NCBI GenBank assembly: GCA_014193115.1 | Contig: BJHQ01000011.1 | Span: 62,001 to 126,000 of the forward strand | DNA from: Planctomycetota bacterium | GTDB taxonomy: Bacteria; Planctomycetota; UBA11346 | Direction: 5' to 3' | Length of the DNA stretch: 64,000 nucleotides | In this document: positions 45,887 to 53,481 of the stretch, piece by piece | Numbering within the stretch: the first letter of the stretch is position 1 | How the letters are laid out: the number at the start of each line of letters is the position of its first letter | Notes under the pieces: model-generated | Told to the model about the DNA's origin: nothing | What the model saw: only the letters and a program-made list of their open reading frames with translations | The model's database searches: none | Position numbers and translations under genes: made by a program

Positions 45887-46003
45887 CCTGAAGCATTTGC
45901 TTTTCGGCCAGATCGGTGTCCGGTTTCAGCGGTGAATCAGGCGAAAAAAAGCGGCTCGTCAAGCGGCATACCTCCTGGAGTCCGCCTGCACATTCTGCCG
46001 GTT

Positions 46004-46768
46004 TCACTCCGTCAGCTGCCCCCGGTCGTGGTCGAGGGCGGCCCAGGCCTCGGCCATATCGGCGGGTTCCTCGACCAGCTGCTTGCGGTCGGCATCGGTC
46101 AGGTCGCGTACCGCGCCGGCGGGCAGATCGGCGGGCAGATTCAGGCTTCCGATCCGGTCGCGGTGCAGTTCAACGACCTCGCCGCCGAGTTCCTGGATCA
46201 TCCTTCGCACCTGGTGGTGGCGACCTTCGCGCAGGTGCAGCGTGGCCAAACCGGCGCTGGGCAATTCCAACACCGCGGGCAAGGCAGGGCGATCGTCGTC
46301 CACCAGCGCCAGACCTTTGGCGACCCGCTCGATCGCCCGGGCCGATAGAGTTCCGATATAGCGGATCCGATAGCGTTTGACGATGTGCCGGCGCGGATTG
46401 GTCAGGCGGTGGATCAAGGCGCCATCGGTGGTGCAGATCAGCAGTCCGGTGGTGGCCCGGTCCAGCCGTCCGGCCGGTTCGATGCCCAGATGGCGCAGAT
46501 TTTCGGGATAGAGCTCTTCAAGCAGCGGTGCTTCTGCCGGATCGTGGCTGCACGCCAGGCCGAGCGGTTTGTGGACCAGGAGCGTGGCCGAGTCAGGTCC
46601 GTCTTCCACCACCTGCCCGTTCACCTGGACCGGCCCATCGACATGCCTCCCCGGGTCGCGGCATACCCGGCCGCCGAGCCGAACCCGGCCGGAACGGATG
46701 AGGTTCCGGGATTCGCTTCTGGTGCCGTAGCCGCGGTGGGCGAGATAGGCATCGAGACGTTCGCTCAT
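46004..46768 (-). CDS. RsuA/RluB-family pseudouridine synthase
   Basis: S4 RNA-binding domain at residues 1-55 (ERLDAYLAHRGYGTRSESRN), then the pseudouridine-synthase core with catalytic Asp in GRLDRATTGLLI. Motifs VHKPLGLACSHDP, HIVKRYRIRYIG and EGRHHQVRRMIQELGGEVVE place it in the RsuA/RluB/E/F group that modifies 16S or 23S rRNA. Which uridine is modified is unclear. Start at 46768 chosen because the S4 domain begins there; further upstream is shadow sequence of the neighbouring gene. Confidence 0.9.
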   Translation of the reverse strand: MSERLDAYLAHRGYGTRSESRNLIRSGRVRLGGRVCRDPGRHVDGPVQVNGQVVEDGPDSATLLVHKPLGLACSHDPAEAPLLEELYPENLRHLGIEPAGRLDRATTGLLICTTDGALIHRLTNPRRHIVKRYRIRYIGTLSARAIERVAKGLALVDDDRPALPAVLELPSAGLATLHLREGRHHQVRRMIQELGGEVVELHRDRIGSLNLPADLPAGAVRDLTDADRKQLVEEPADMAEAWAALDHDRGQLTE

Positions 46769-46793
46769 GCTGGCGCTCCCTGCCTGCGGCAAC

Positions 46794-47765
46794 TCATCCG
46801 ACAAGTACCTCGAGCACTTTGAACCGGCGATCCTCGCGGACCTGGCGCAGGAGGCCGAGCTTGGACAATTCGGCCTCATAAGGCAGTTGGCGGTTGGCCA
46901 CCAGGCGGAGGCGGCCGCCCGGGCGCAGGGCGGACACGGCGACCTCGGACATCCTCCGCGCGATGGCCAGGTCATTGGCCGGACCGGCGTGACAGGGGGG
47001 ATTGCAAACGACCAGGTCGACGTCGGCCACCGGCAGCGGTTCCGCGACATCCCACCAATGCACTGAGGCGCGACCCGGGGCTGCGGTCCGGGTGCGTTCG
47101 CTGGCGACGGCCACCGCGGTCGCATCTGCCTCAACCAAGGTCGCCTTCGCAGCCGGCCACCGGACCAGCGCAGCCGAGGCGAGATGCCCGGCGCCGGCGC
47201 CGATATCCAGGATGTGCCGGCACTCCGGCAGGTCCTCCAGGCTGGCGATCAGCATGGCGCTGCCTTCGTCGAGGGTGCCGCCGGCGAACAAGCTGGTGGC
47301 CGGATCGACCTGCCAGGCGGCAGGCGCCGCACGGTCATCCCGGCGGAAGGCCGCCGACCGCGAGCGGTCGCGGATGGCGGTGGCCAAGGGCGGTGCATCC
47401 AGCTCGGCGGCGATGCGTTTGATCCAGCTCGCCGGCCCCAGGTCGTTGGGACCGCTGATCACCAGGCGGCCGCCTGGCACCACCGCATTCCACGCTCCGG
47501 CGAGATCAAGCTGGACAGCTGACGTTCCTTTGCGCAGACGCACCACCGCCTGGACCGAACCGGCCACCTGGGCCCACTGAGGGACCGCCGTGCAACCGGC
47601 GGCGAGGGCCTCCAGATGATCGTTGCGCCACGGGGTCACCGCCACGCCGCCGAGCCGGGACACCGCCGCATGCCCGTGATTTTCAGCCGTCGGCAGCGCA
47701 TCGAGGATGCCCTCGACGAAGACCGGATCGCGCTTCGCCGCCGTGCGGCGGGCCGGACCGCTCAT
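46794..47765 (-). CDS. RsmC-like class I methyltransferase
   Basis: The C-terminal half has motif I HILDIGAGAGHLASAAL, acidic ATLVEADATAV and the catalytic NPP motif in LVVCNPPCHAG, as in 16S rRNA m2G1207 methyltransferases RsmC/RsmD-like. The N-terminal half is a related degenerate domain (GGRLVISGPNDLG), giving the tandem organisation of RsmC. Length 323 fits. It starts upstream of the pseudouridine synthase on the same strand, with a 25-base gap. Probably rRNA-directed. Confidence 0.82.
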   Translation of the reverse strand: MSGPARRTAAKRDPVFVEGILDALPTAENHGHAAVSRLGGVAVTPWRNDHLEALAAGCTAVPQWAQVAGSVQAVVRLRKGTSAVQLDLAGAWNAVVPGGRLVISGPNDLGPASWIKRIAAELDAPPLATAIRDRSRSAAFRRDDRAAPAAWQVDPATSLFAGGTLDEGSAMLIASLEDLPECRHILDIGAGAGHLASAALVRWPAAKATLVEADATAVAVASERTRTAAPGRASVHWWDVAEPLPVADVDLVVCNPPCHAGPANDLAIARRMSEVAVSALRPGGRLRLVANRQLPYEAELSKLGLLRQVREDRRFKVLEVLVG

Positions 47766-47789
47766 GGACAGATGGTTTCCGGATCAGCC

Positions 47790-47935
47790 GATGAACCGCC
47801 AAGACGCCAAGGCGCCAAGGAAAAACAGATGCGATTCGCTGCTGGCTGGGAGGCAAACCGGGGGGCGATGGATGTTGCTCCGAATATTCCCATGACGTTT
47901 TGGTGCCTGGGCGGATTCGCAACCGGGCTATCCAG
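47790..47935. repeat. MITE-like dispersed element (copy)
   Basis: Begins with GAACCGCCAAGACGCCAAGG and extends, in opposite orientation to the 15.1-kb copy, through the shared CTGGCTGG interior segment to about 47930. It has no gene. Confidence 0.6.
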
Positions 47936-47937
47936 GA

Positions 47938-48135
47938 TCATCTCCCGCCCTCGCCGCGTAATTCCTCTAATTTAGCGGCATATTGGTCGAGCTGAGTCGT
48001 CGCTTGGCGGATCGCAGCGATGCCGGCCTCGTAGCGTTTCAGCGCCTCATCGAGGGGCAGCTCGCCGGATTCCAGGGCGGCGATGGTGGCTTCGATCCGC
48101 TGGAAGTGCTCTTCGATCGGCGTGGGCTTGGCCAT
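47938..48135 (-). CDS. xseB: Exodeoxyribonuclease VII small subunit
   Basis: A 65-residue helical-hairpin protein: EEHFQRIEATIAALESGELP, LDEALKRYEAGIAAIRQAT, then QLDQYAAKLEEL. Length and ESGELPLDEALKRYEAG are diagnostic of XseB. It works with XseA to degrade single-stranded DNA. xseA is not adjacent. Start ATG at 48135; divergent from the STAS gene. Confidence 0.92.
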   Translation of the reverse strand: MAKPTPIEEHFQRIEATIAALESGELPLDEALKRYEAGIAAIRQATTQLDQYAAKLEELRGEGGR

Positions 48136-48255
48136 GGTCGGGCAGCTTATGGTGGAGGACGAGGACGCCAGGCCGGTTGCGGGCAGTCCAGCGGACGAGT
48201 CCTGCGCAACCCCTTGCCCAGCACTTCGTTCTGGGAGATACTCGTTTACGAATCC

Positions 48256-48609
48256 ATGAAGCACGGACTCACCATCTCGCAGTCCGCCGTCGGCACCGTC
48301 CATGTGCTGAAGCTCGGCGGTTTCCTCGACGGCCACACCTTTGGCGAGCTTGAGAAAGTCCTCGATCAGCTGATCAAGGCGGGCAAGTCGCGCATCGTGC
48401 TCGAACTTTCCGGGCTGGGCTACATCGCCAGCGCCGGGGTCGGTTGCTTCATCGGCAGCGCCCAGCTCGCCCGTCAGGCCGGGGGCAGCGTGCAGCTGGT
48501 CAATCCGTCCTCGAACGTCCGGGAAATCTTCAGCATTCTCGGCCTGGAAGCCGTCCTCGAGATCCATGACAGCATCGATGCCGGGGTTCGCGCCGCCAAG
48601 GGCGGCTGA
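48256..48609 (+). CDS. STAS-domain protein (anti-anti-sigma-factor-like)
   Basis: A single STAS domain of 117 residues: VHVLKLGGFLDGHTFGELEK, SRIVLELSGLGYIASAGVGC (with the Ser of the phosphorylation loop), and VQLVNPSSNVREIFSILGLE. SpoIIAA/RsbV-like proteins bind anti-sigma kinases when unphosphorylated. No kinase or phosphatase gene is adjacent, but this genome encodes several sigma factors. Start ATG 48256 in frame with the domain. Confidence 0.88.
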   Translation: MKHGLTISQSAVGTVHVLKLGGFLDGHTFGELEKVLDQLIKAGKSRIVLELSGLGYIASAGVGCFIGSAQLARQAGGSVQLVNPSSNVREIFSILGLEAVLEIHDSIDAGVRAAKGG

Positions 48610-48635
48610 GCCGATCAACCGGCGCAAGGAACCGC

Positions 48636-48866
48636 ATGGCTGGAATCTCCAAAGACATCGAGCGGGTCGCACGGATGATGGAAGCGCAGAAGCTCGACCC
48701 GATCTACATCCGGCATTATCTGCAAGAGACCTATGCCCTGGATGAGAAATCCATCGACGGCCTGTTCGAGAAGCTCGGCATTGGCAAGCCCAAGGGGCTG
48801 AAGGAAGGCGCCCCGGTGAAAAAGGTCGCGCCAGAGAACAAGTTGGGAAAATCGAAATTTTACTGA
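48636..48866 (+). CDS. Small Lys-rich hypothetical protein (76 aa)
   Basis: I do not recognise a family. The first 45 residues are predicted helical (ISKDIERVARMMEAQKLDP, IYIRHYLQETYALDEKS), then a basic, flexible tail (KPKGLKEGAPVKKVAPENKL) ends in GKSKFY. It begins 26 bases after the STAS gene, probably the same operon, and ends with a short overlap with the convergent DHH gene. GCAAGGA lies 7 bases before its ATG, supporting translation. Confidence 0.65.
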   Translation: MAGISKDIERVARMMEAQKLDPIYIRHYLQETYALDEKSIDGLFEKLGIGKPKGLKEGAPVKKVAPENKLGKSKFY

Positions 48867-49741
48867 GGGATCGCCGGCCGTTGCCGCTCATCGCTGGGCG
48901 GCGGGGTTGGGTTGACCGGCGGACCTGGGACCTGGGGGTTTTTCGCTAGAAAACACGCCGCCGCGGGATGGCCGCCGCCGCCCCGGGGCATGGCGATCGA
49001 CAGGCAGTCGATGCGCTCGCTGCGTAGACTATGGATCCAGGCGCCATTCTTCTTGCGATAGAACATGACCGCCAGGTCATAGCCCAGGCCGCCGCTGTCG
49101 GTCGTGGCCAGGATGTGGTCGGCGATCTCGTTCAGATCGCCCCGGGCCGGCACCGCAAAAGCCCGCACCCCGGCCAGGCCGAAGGCATCCATCATCGGCT
49201 TGCCCACCTGGACCGCCGCGTGGACCCGTTGCTGCTGTTTCAACAGGAGTGGGCGGCCGATCGCAGCCATCGCCATTGGATCGGCGGTCAGCAGGCCGGG
49301 CAGATCCTTTCCGCCCTGGAAGGTCGCCCAAACCCCGGCCGCCACCGCCCGGGATTCGGGCAGCGCCCAGGTCCACAAATCCTTGTCTTTGATGTAGGCG
49401 ATGATCGGCGGCACCGGTTCGCCGGGAAACAGCTCGCGCCAGGTCAGCGAGGCGCCGCACTCGGCGATGTCGAGCACCCCGAGACCGAGCTGGCGATGGA
49501 CATCCAGTTGGCTGCGATGGTGGTCGAGCCAGGTGAACGATTTGGCCTGGGCGCGCAGGGTCCGCATCGCCGGCAAGGGCAGACCGAAGTCCACCATGAT
49601 CAGATCGCGGCCTTCGACCACCGGCGCCGTATCGCCATGCTGCATGGCCAGCAAGTCGCACTCCGGGAAGCGCCGCCGCACCACCGCTGCCGCCCCGAGC
49701 CCGTCGAGGCAGTGGGCGTGGAAGATGCACAGCGGCCGCAT
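48860..49741 (-). CDS. DHH-family phosphoesterase-like protein (293 aa)
   Basis: The N-terminus [20 protein letters not shown] carries the DHH family's first acidic/His motif (HAHCLDG), followed by a MVDF strand and the DHH motif itself in [11 protein letters not shown]. The C-terminal DHHA1-like motif is [11 protein letters not shown]. This resembles oligoribonuclease/NrnB-like proteins. Mn-dependent hydrolysis of phosphodiesters is probable. The start at 49741 excludes a long upstream frame antisense to fusA's leader. Confidence 0.78.
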   Translation of the reverse strand: MRPLCIFHAHCLDGLGAAAVVRRRFPECDLLAMQHGDTAPVVEGRDLIMVDFGLPLPAMRTLRAQAKSFTWLDHHRSQLDVHRQLGLGVLDIAECGASLTWRELFPGEPVPPIIAYIKDKDLWTWALPESRAVAAGVWATFQGGKDLPGLLTADPMAMAAIGRPLLLKQQQRVHAAVQVGKPMMDAFGLAGVRAFAVPARGDLNEIADHILATTDSGGLGYDLAVMFYRKKNGAWIHSLRSERIDCLSIAMPRGGGGHPAAACFLAKNPQVPGPPVNPTPPPSDERQRPAIPQ

Positions 49742-50048
49742 CGCCAAGACCGTGGGCAGCGTCTGGGTCGCGGCAAGCTGCCGGCAGGTGCCGAGCGGCT
49801 TGTGCCAGGCGACTTGTTCCAAGCGACTTGTTCCAAGCGACTGGCGGGCTCCTTCCGAGCAGGGACCGCGATCCGTCGTCCTCCTCCGCACTGGCCTCGA
49901 ACGGAAGCAGCCGGCTGCGCCGGGTGCTGAGCAACCATGGCGCCGGCGGGGATCGCCACGTCGACCCTTGCCACCACGCTTCGTGACGCAAGCTCCCCCG
50001 GCCTCGCGGCCAGCCCGCCCACCCCAGACCTCCCCGACGGACCAAGAC
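49742..50048. other. Promoter region between DHH-family gene and fusA
   Basis: No gene is supported. It includes the direct repeat CGACTTGTTCCAAG, occurring twice near 49810-49840 and partly a third time. Divergent promoters probably lie here. Confidence 0.4.
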
Positions 50049-52163
50049 ATGGCCCTGAACCTCGCCAAGACCCGCAACTTCGGCATCGTCGCCCATATCG
50101 ACTCGGGCAAGACCACCGTGTCCGAACGGATTCTCTATTACACTGGAAAAAAGCACAAGATCGGCGAAGTCCATGACGGCGCAGCGTCGACCGACTGGAT
50201 GAAGGAGGAGCAGGAACGCGGCATCACCATCACCGCGGCTGCGGTGTTCGCGCGCTGGCGCGACTTCGACATCAACCTGATCGACACCCCCGGACACGTC
50301 GACTTCACCGCCGAGGTCGAGCGCTCCTGCCGCGTCCTTGACGGTGCGGTGGTGGTCTTCTGCGCCGTCGCCGGCGTCCAAGCCCAGTCCGAGACCGTGT
50401 GGCGACAAGCCAACAAATATCGCGTGCCGCGCCTGGTGTTCGTCAACAAGATGGACCGGATGGGCGCCAACTTCGACCGCGTGGTCGGCCAGGTGAAGGA
50501 ACGTCTCGGCGGCAATCCTGTGCCGATCCAGATGCCGGTCGGCGCTGGTGACGATTTCACCGGTCTGGTCGACCTGATCTCGATGAAGTACTTCACCTAC
50601 GAAGGCGACAAAGGCGAAGACCAGATCGAGCACGACATCCCCGAGAACCTCAAGGCCGAGGCCGATAAGCGCCGGGCCTCGATGATCGACACCCTGGCCA
50701 GCGTCTGCGGCGATGAGTCGATCGAGACCGCCTACCTCGAGAACGGAACGCTGACCAACGAGCAGATCTACACCGGCCTGAAAGCCGGTGCCCTCAAGTT
50801 CACTTTGCAACCGATGCTGTGCGGCGCCGCGCTGCGCAACAAAGGCGTGCAGAAACTGCTCGACGCGGTGGTCGACATCCTGCCCGATCCCAAGAGCAGC
50901 CACAACATGCGGCAGTATGACGTGGACGATCTCACCCGCGAAAAGCCGATCCCGACCGAATGTGACCCCAAAGCTCCGCTGCGCGCCATGGTCTTCAAGA
51001 TCATGAGCATGCCCCAGCTCGGCGACGTGTCGTTCGTCCGCGTCTATCAGGGAACCATCAAAGAAGGCGACCAGCTGCTGTGTCTGTCGACCCGCAAGCC
51101 CGAGCGCGCCAGCCGCATGGTCAAGCTGGTCGGCGCCGTGCCTCACAAGGTCGAAGACGCCCAGGCCGGCGACATCTGCGCCCTGGTCGGACTGAAGAAC
51201 ACCATCACCGGTGAAACCCTGGTGTCGCCCACCGATACCAAGCCGATGATGCTCGAAGGCATCAGCTTCGCCAAGCCGGTGATCAGCATGGCGATCGAGC
51301 CCAAGTCGAACGCCGACAAGGAAAAGCTGGCCTACGCCCTCCAGCGCCTGGAACGCGAAGATCCGACCTTCAAGAAATACACCGACACCGAGACCGGCCA
51401 GCTGATCATCCAGGGTATGGGCGAGCTGCACCTTGAGGTGCTGCAACACCGCATCCGCGATGAATACAAGGTCGATGCCAACGTCGGCAAGCCGCGGGTC
51501 AGCTACCGCGAAACCATCACCAAAGAGGTCGAGGTCCGCGGTAAGCACGTCAAGCAATCGGGTGGTCGCGGTCAGTACGGTGATTGCATCCTGAAGATCC
51601 GTCCATTGACGGCCGAGGAGCGATCGACCGGCGTCGAATTCATCTGGGTCGATGCGACCCGCGGCGGCACGGTGCCCAAGGAATACCGCCCGGCCATCGA
51701 GGAAGGCGTCATCGCCGAACTCGCCCGCGGCTATGCGGTCGGCTACCCGTGCATCAACGTCCACGTCAGCCTGATCGACGGCAGCTACCACGATGTCGAC
51801 TCGTCCGAGGCGGCGTTCATCGCGGCCGGCAGCCTGGCCATCCGCAACGCCTACTCCCAGCTCGGCGTGATCGTGATGGAGCCGTGGATGCGGGTCGAAG
51901 TCGAAACCCCCGACCAATTCACCGGCGGCGTGATGGGCAGCTTGCAATCCAAGCGCGCGATCATCACCGAGACCCTCGACCGCGGCCCGAACAAGATCAT
52001 CCGCTGTGAAGTGCCGCTGGGCGAAATGTTCGGTTACACCACCGATCTGCGCAGCCTGTCCCAAGGCCGCGCCGGCTACTCGATGGAACCCAGCGAATTC
52101 AAACAAGTCCCGAACTCAATGCTGGAAAAGATCAAGAAGGCGGAGGGGGCGAAAGCGGGCTGA
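50049..52163 (+). CDS. fusA: Elongation factor G
   Basis: A 704-residue translational GTPase: G1 [15 protein letters not shown]2 [12 protein letters not shown]3 [16 protein letters not shown]4 NKMDRMG, and all five EF-G domains through [20 protein letters not shown]. It catalyses ribosomal translocation. The ATG at 50049 matches the family N-terminus [20 protein letters not shown]. Unusually for fusA it is not in a str operon with rpsL/rpsG/tuf. The stop codon is embedded in an inverted-repeat structure. Confidence 0.97.
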   Translation: MALNLAKTRNFGIVAHIDSGKTTVSERILYYTGKKHKIGEVHDGAASTDWMKEEQERGITITAAAVFARWRDFDINLIDTPGHVDFTAEVERSCRVLDGAVVVFCAVAGVQAQSETVWRQANKYRVPRLVFVNKMDRMGANFDRVVGQVKERLGGNPVPIQMPVGAGDDFTGLVDLISMKYFTYEGDKGEDQIEHDIPENLKAEADKRRASMIDTLASVCGDESIETAYLENGTLTNEQIYTGLKAGALKFTLQPMLCGAALRNKGVQKLLDAVVDILPDPKSSHNMRQYDVDDLTREKPIPTECDPKAPLRAMVFKIMSMPQLGDVSFVRVYQGTIKEGDQLLCLSTRKPERASRMVKLVGAVPHKVEDAQAGDICALVGLKNTITGETLVSPTDTKPMMLEGISFAKPVISMAIEPKSNADKEKLAYALQRLEREDPTFKKYTDTETGQLIIQGMGELHLEVLQHRIRDEYKVDANVGKPRVSYRETITKEVEVRGKHVKQSGGRGQYGDCILKIRPLTAEERSTGVEFIWVDATRGGTVPKEYRPAIEEGVIAELARGYAVGYPCINVHVSLIDGSYHDVDSSEAAFIAAGSLAIRNAYSQLGVIVMEPWMRVEVETPDQFTGGVMGSLQSKRAIITETLDRGPNKIIRCEVPLGEMFGYTTDLRSLSQGRAGYSMEPSEFKQVPNSMLEKIKKAEGAKAG

Positions 52164-52345
52164 GCTGCGCTCAGCAGGACCTGCCCCAAGGCAGGTCCGT
52201 CCGCTTTCGCCCGGCGCCCATGGATGGGCGCCGTGGAAATGCAGCGAAGCCGCCAGGACGGCGGCCGTCGTTTTGCCCGACAGCGTTAGGACCGAGGCGC
52301 CGCTTTCGCCCAGCGCCCATGGATGGGCGTGGAAATGCCGCGAAG
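52147..52345. repeat. Inverted-repeat cluster at the end of fusA
   Basis: Outer arms GGGCGAAAGCGG (52147-52158) and CCGCTTTCGCCC (52201-52212) enclose two smaller hairpins (GCTGAG/CTCAGC and GGACCTGCC/GGCAGGTCC). They span the fusA stop codon. The unit CCGCTTTCGCCC plus CGCCCATGGATGGGCG recurs at about 52305-52335. It may terminate fusA or be part of a REP family; another copy of the CTCAGCAGGAtCTGCC unit lies near 53385. Confidence 0.65.
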
Positions 52346-52350
52346 TTTTG

Positions 52351-52972
52351 GAGCGGCGATGCGCTCATCGCCGGCGCGACACTGGTTCCGTTGGCAACCC
52401 AGTCAGACCGTGGCCGCTTTTTAGAACCTTCGCCCAGCCCCCCTGGGAGCGCCGAGCGCCAGCTCGGCTGGGTTTTGCTTGGAGCTGCCGCGCAGTCGCG
52501 AAGTGCGCACACCAACAACAAGGCGCGCACTTCGGAGCGGCGATGCGCTCATCGCCGGCGCGACACTGGTTCCGTTGGCAACCCAGTCAGACCGTGGCCG
52601 CTTTTTAGAACCTTCGCCCGGCCCCCCTGGGAGCGCCGAGCGCCAGCTCGGCTGGGTTTTGCTTGGAGCTGCCGCGCAGTCGCGAAGTGCGCACACCAAC
52701 AACAAGGCGCGCACTTCGGAGCGGCGATGCCCTCATCGCCGGCGCGACACTGGTTCCGTTGGCAACCCAGTCAGACCGTGGCCGCTTTTTAGAACCTTCG
52801 CCCAGCCCCCCTGGGAGCGCCGAGCGCCAGCTCGGCTGGGTTTTGCTTGGAGCTGCCGCGCAGTCGCGAAATGCGCACACCAACAACAAGGCGCGCACTT
52901 CGGAGCGGCGATGCCCCCATCGCCGGCGCGACGCTGGTTCCGTTGGCAGCCCAGTCTAACCGTGGCCGCTGG
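52351..52972. repeat. Tandem repeat, 184-bp period, about 3.4 copies
   Basis: The start GAGCGGCGATGC recurs at 52351, 52535, 52719 and 52903, exactly 184 bases apart, and copies are nearly identical. Each unit contains a potential hairpin (GCCGAGCGCCAGCTCGGC). Short open frames run through all copies but have no start signals or known domain. Confidence 0.92.
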
Positions 52973-53049
52973 TTTGAATTGGCCGATGATTTCGCGACTC
53001 CGGGCGATTCCTGCTATAGGGCGCAAGCATACGTTGCGCGCTTCATCGC

Positions 53050-53320
53050 TTTTGAGCGTCCCGTAGGGACGCTGCGATACCAGCCCGGGGCTTCAGCCCC
53101 GGGTAGGCAGGGTTCACCGGACTGGGGAGTCCCGTAGGGACGGCTGAATTTCCTGCTGGCTTCAGCCAGCAGGTACCGTGTCGAGCGAATGTTTAGGATA
53201 GGACTCATCCGTCCCTACGGGACTGCCATCACGTGCCACCAGCCCGGGGTTGAAACCCCGGGCTCATCTAGCGGCGTCCCGACGGGCTCATCTCGCGGCG
53301 TCCCTACGGGACGGCTTGCT
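53050..53320. repeat. Palindromic repeats of a CCCGTAGGGAC type
   Basis: Several GTCCCGTAGGGACG-like units and their reverse (CGTCCCTACGGGAC), plus CCCGGGGCTTCAGCCCCGGG near 53090 and CCCGGGGTTGAAACCCCGGG near 53245. Similar palindromes are common in Planctomycetota genomes. No gene is present. Confidence 0.8.
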
Positions 53321-53481
53321 GCCAAGCGCCTCCACAGGTGGAAATGCTCACGTTCATTTTTCCTGAGGACCGAGGCGCAACGGCGCTCAGCAGGATCTGC
53401 CTCAAGGCAGGCCCTTATGCCTGGCTCAACCCAACTCGCCTGAGGGCTCGCCAGCCCAAGCCTGACGCAGAGGGTGGTTCC

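Noticed and set aside
49077..52106. Open frame of 1009 codons on the minus strand
   Set aside because: Antisense to EF-G, with no known domains and composition typical of a GC-rich shadow frame.
52351..52972. Possible CRISPR array
   Set aside because: Whole 184-bp units are repeated without unique spacers, and there are no cas genes.
52220..53066. Several 97-195 codon frames in the repeat array, nearly identical to one another
   Set aside because: They recur because the 184-bp DNA repeat recurs; no ribosome site or family.
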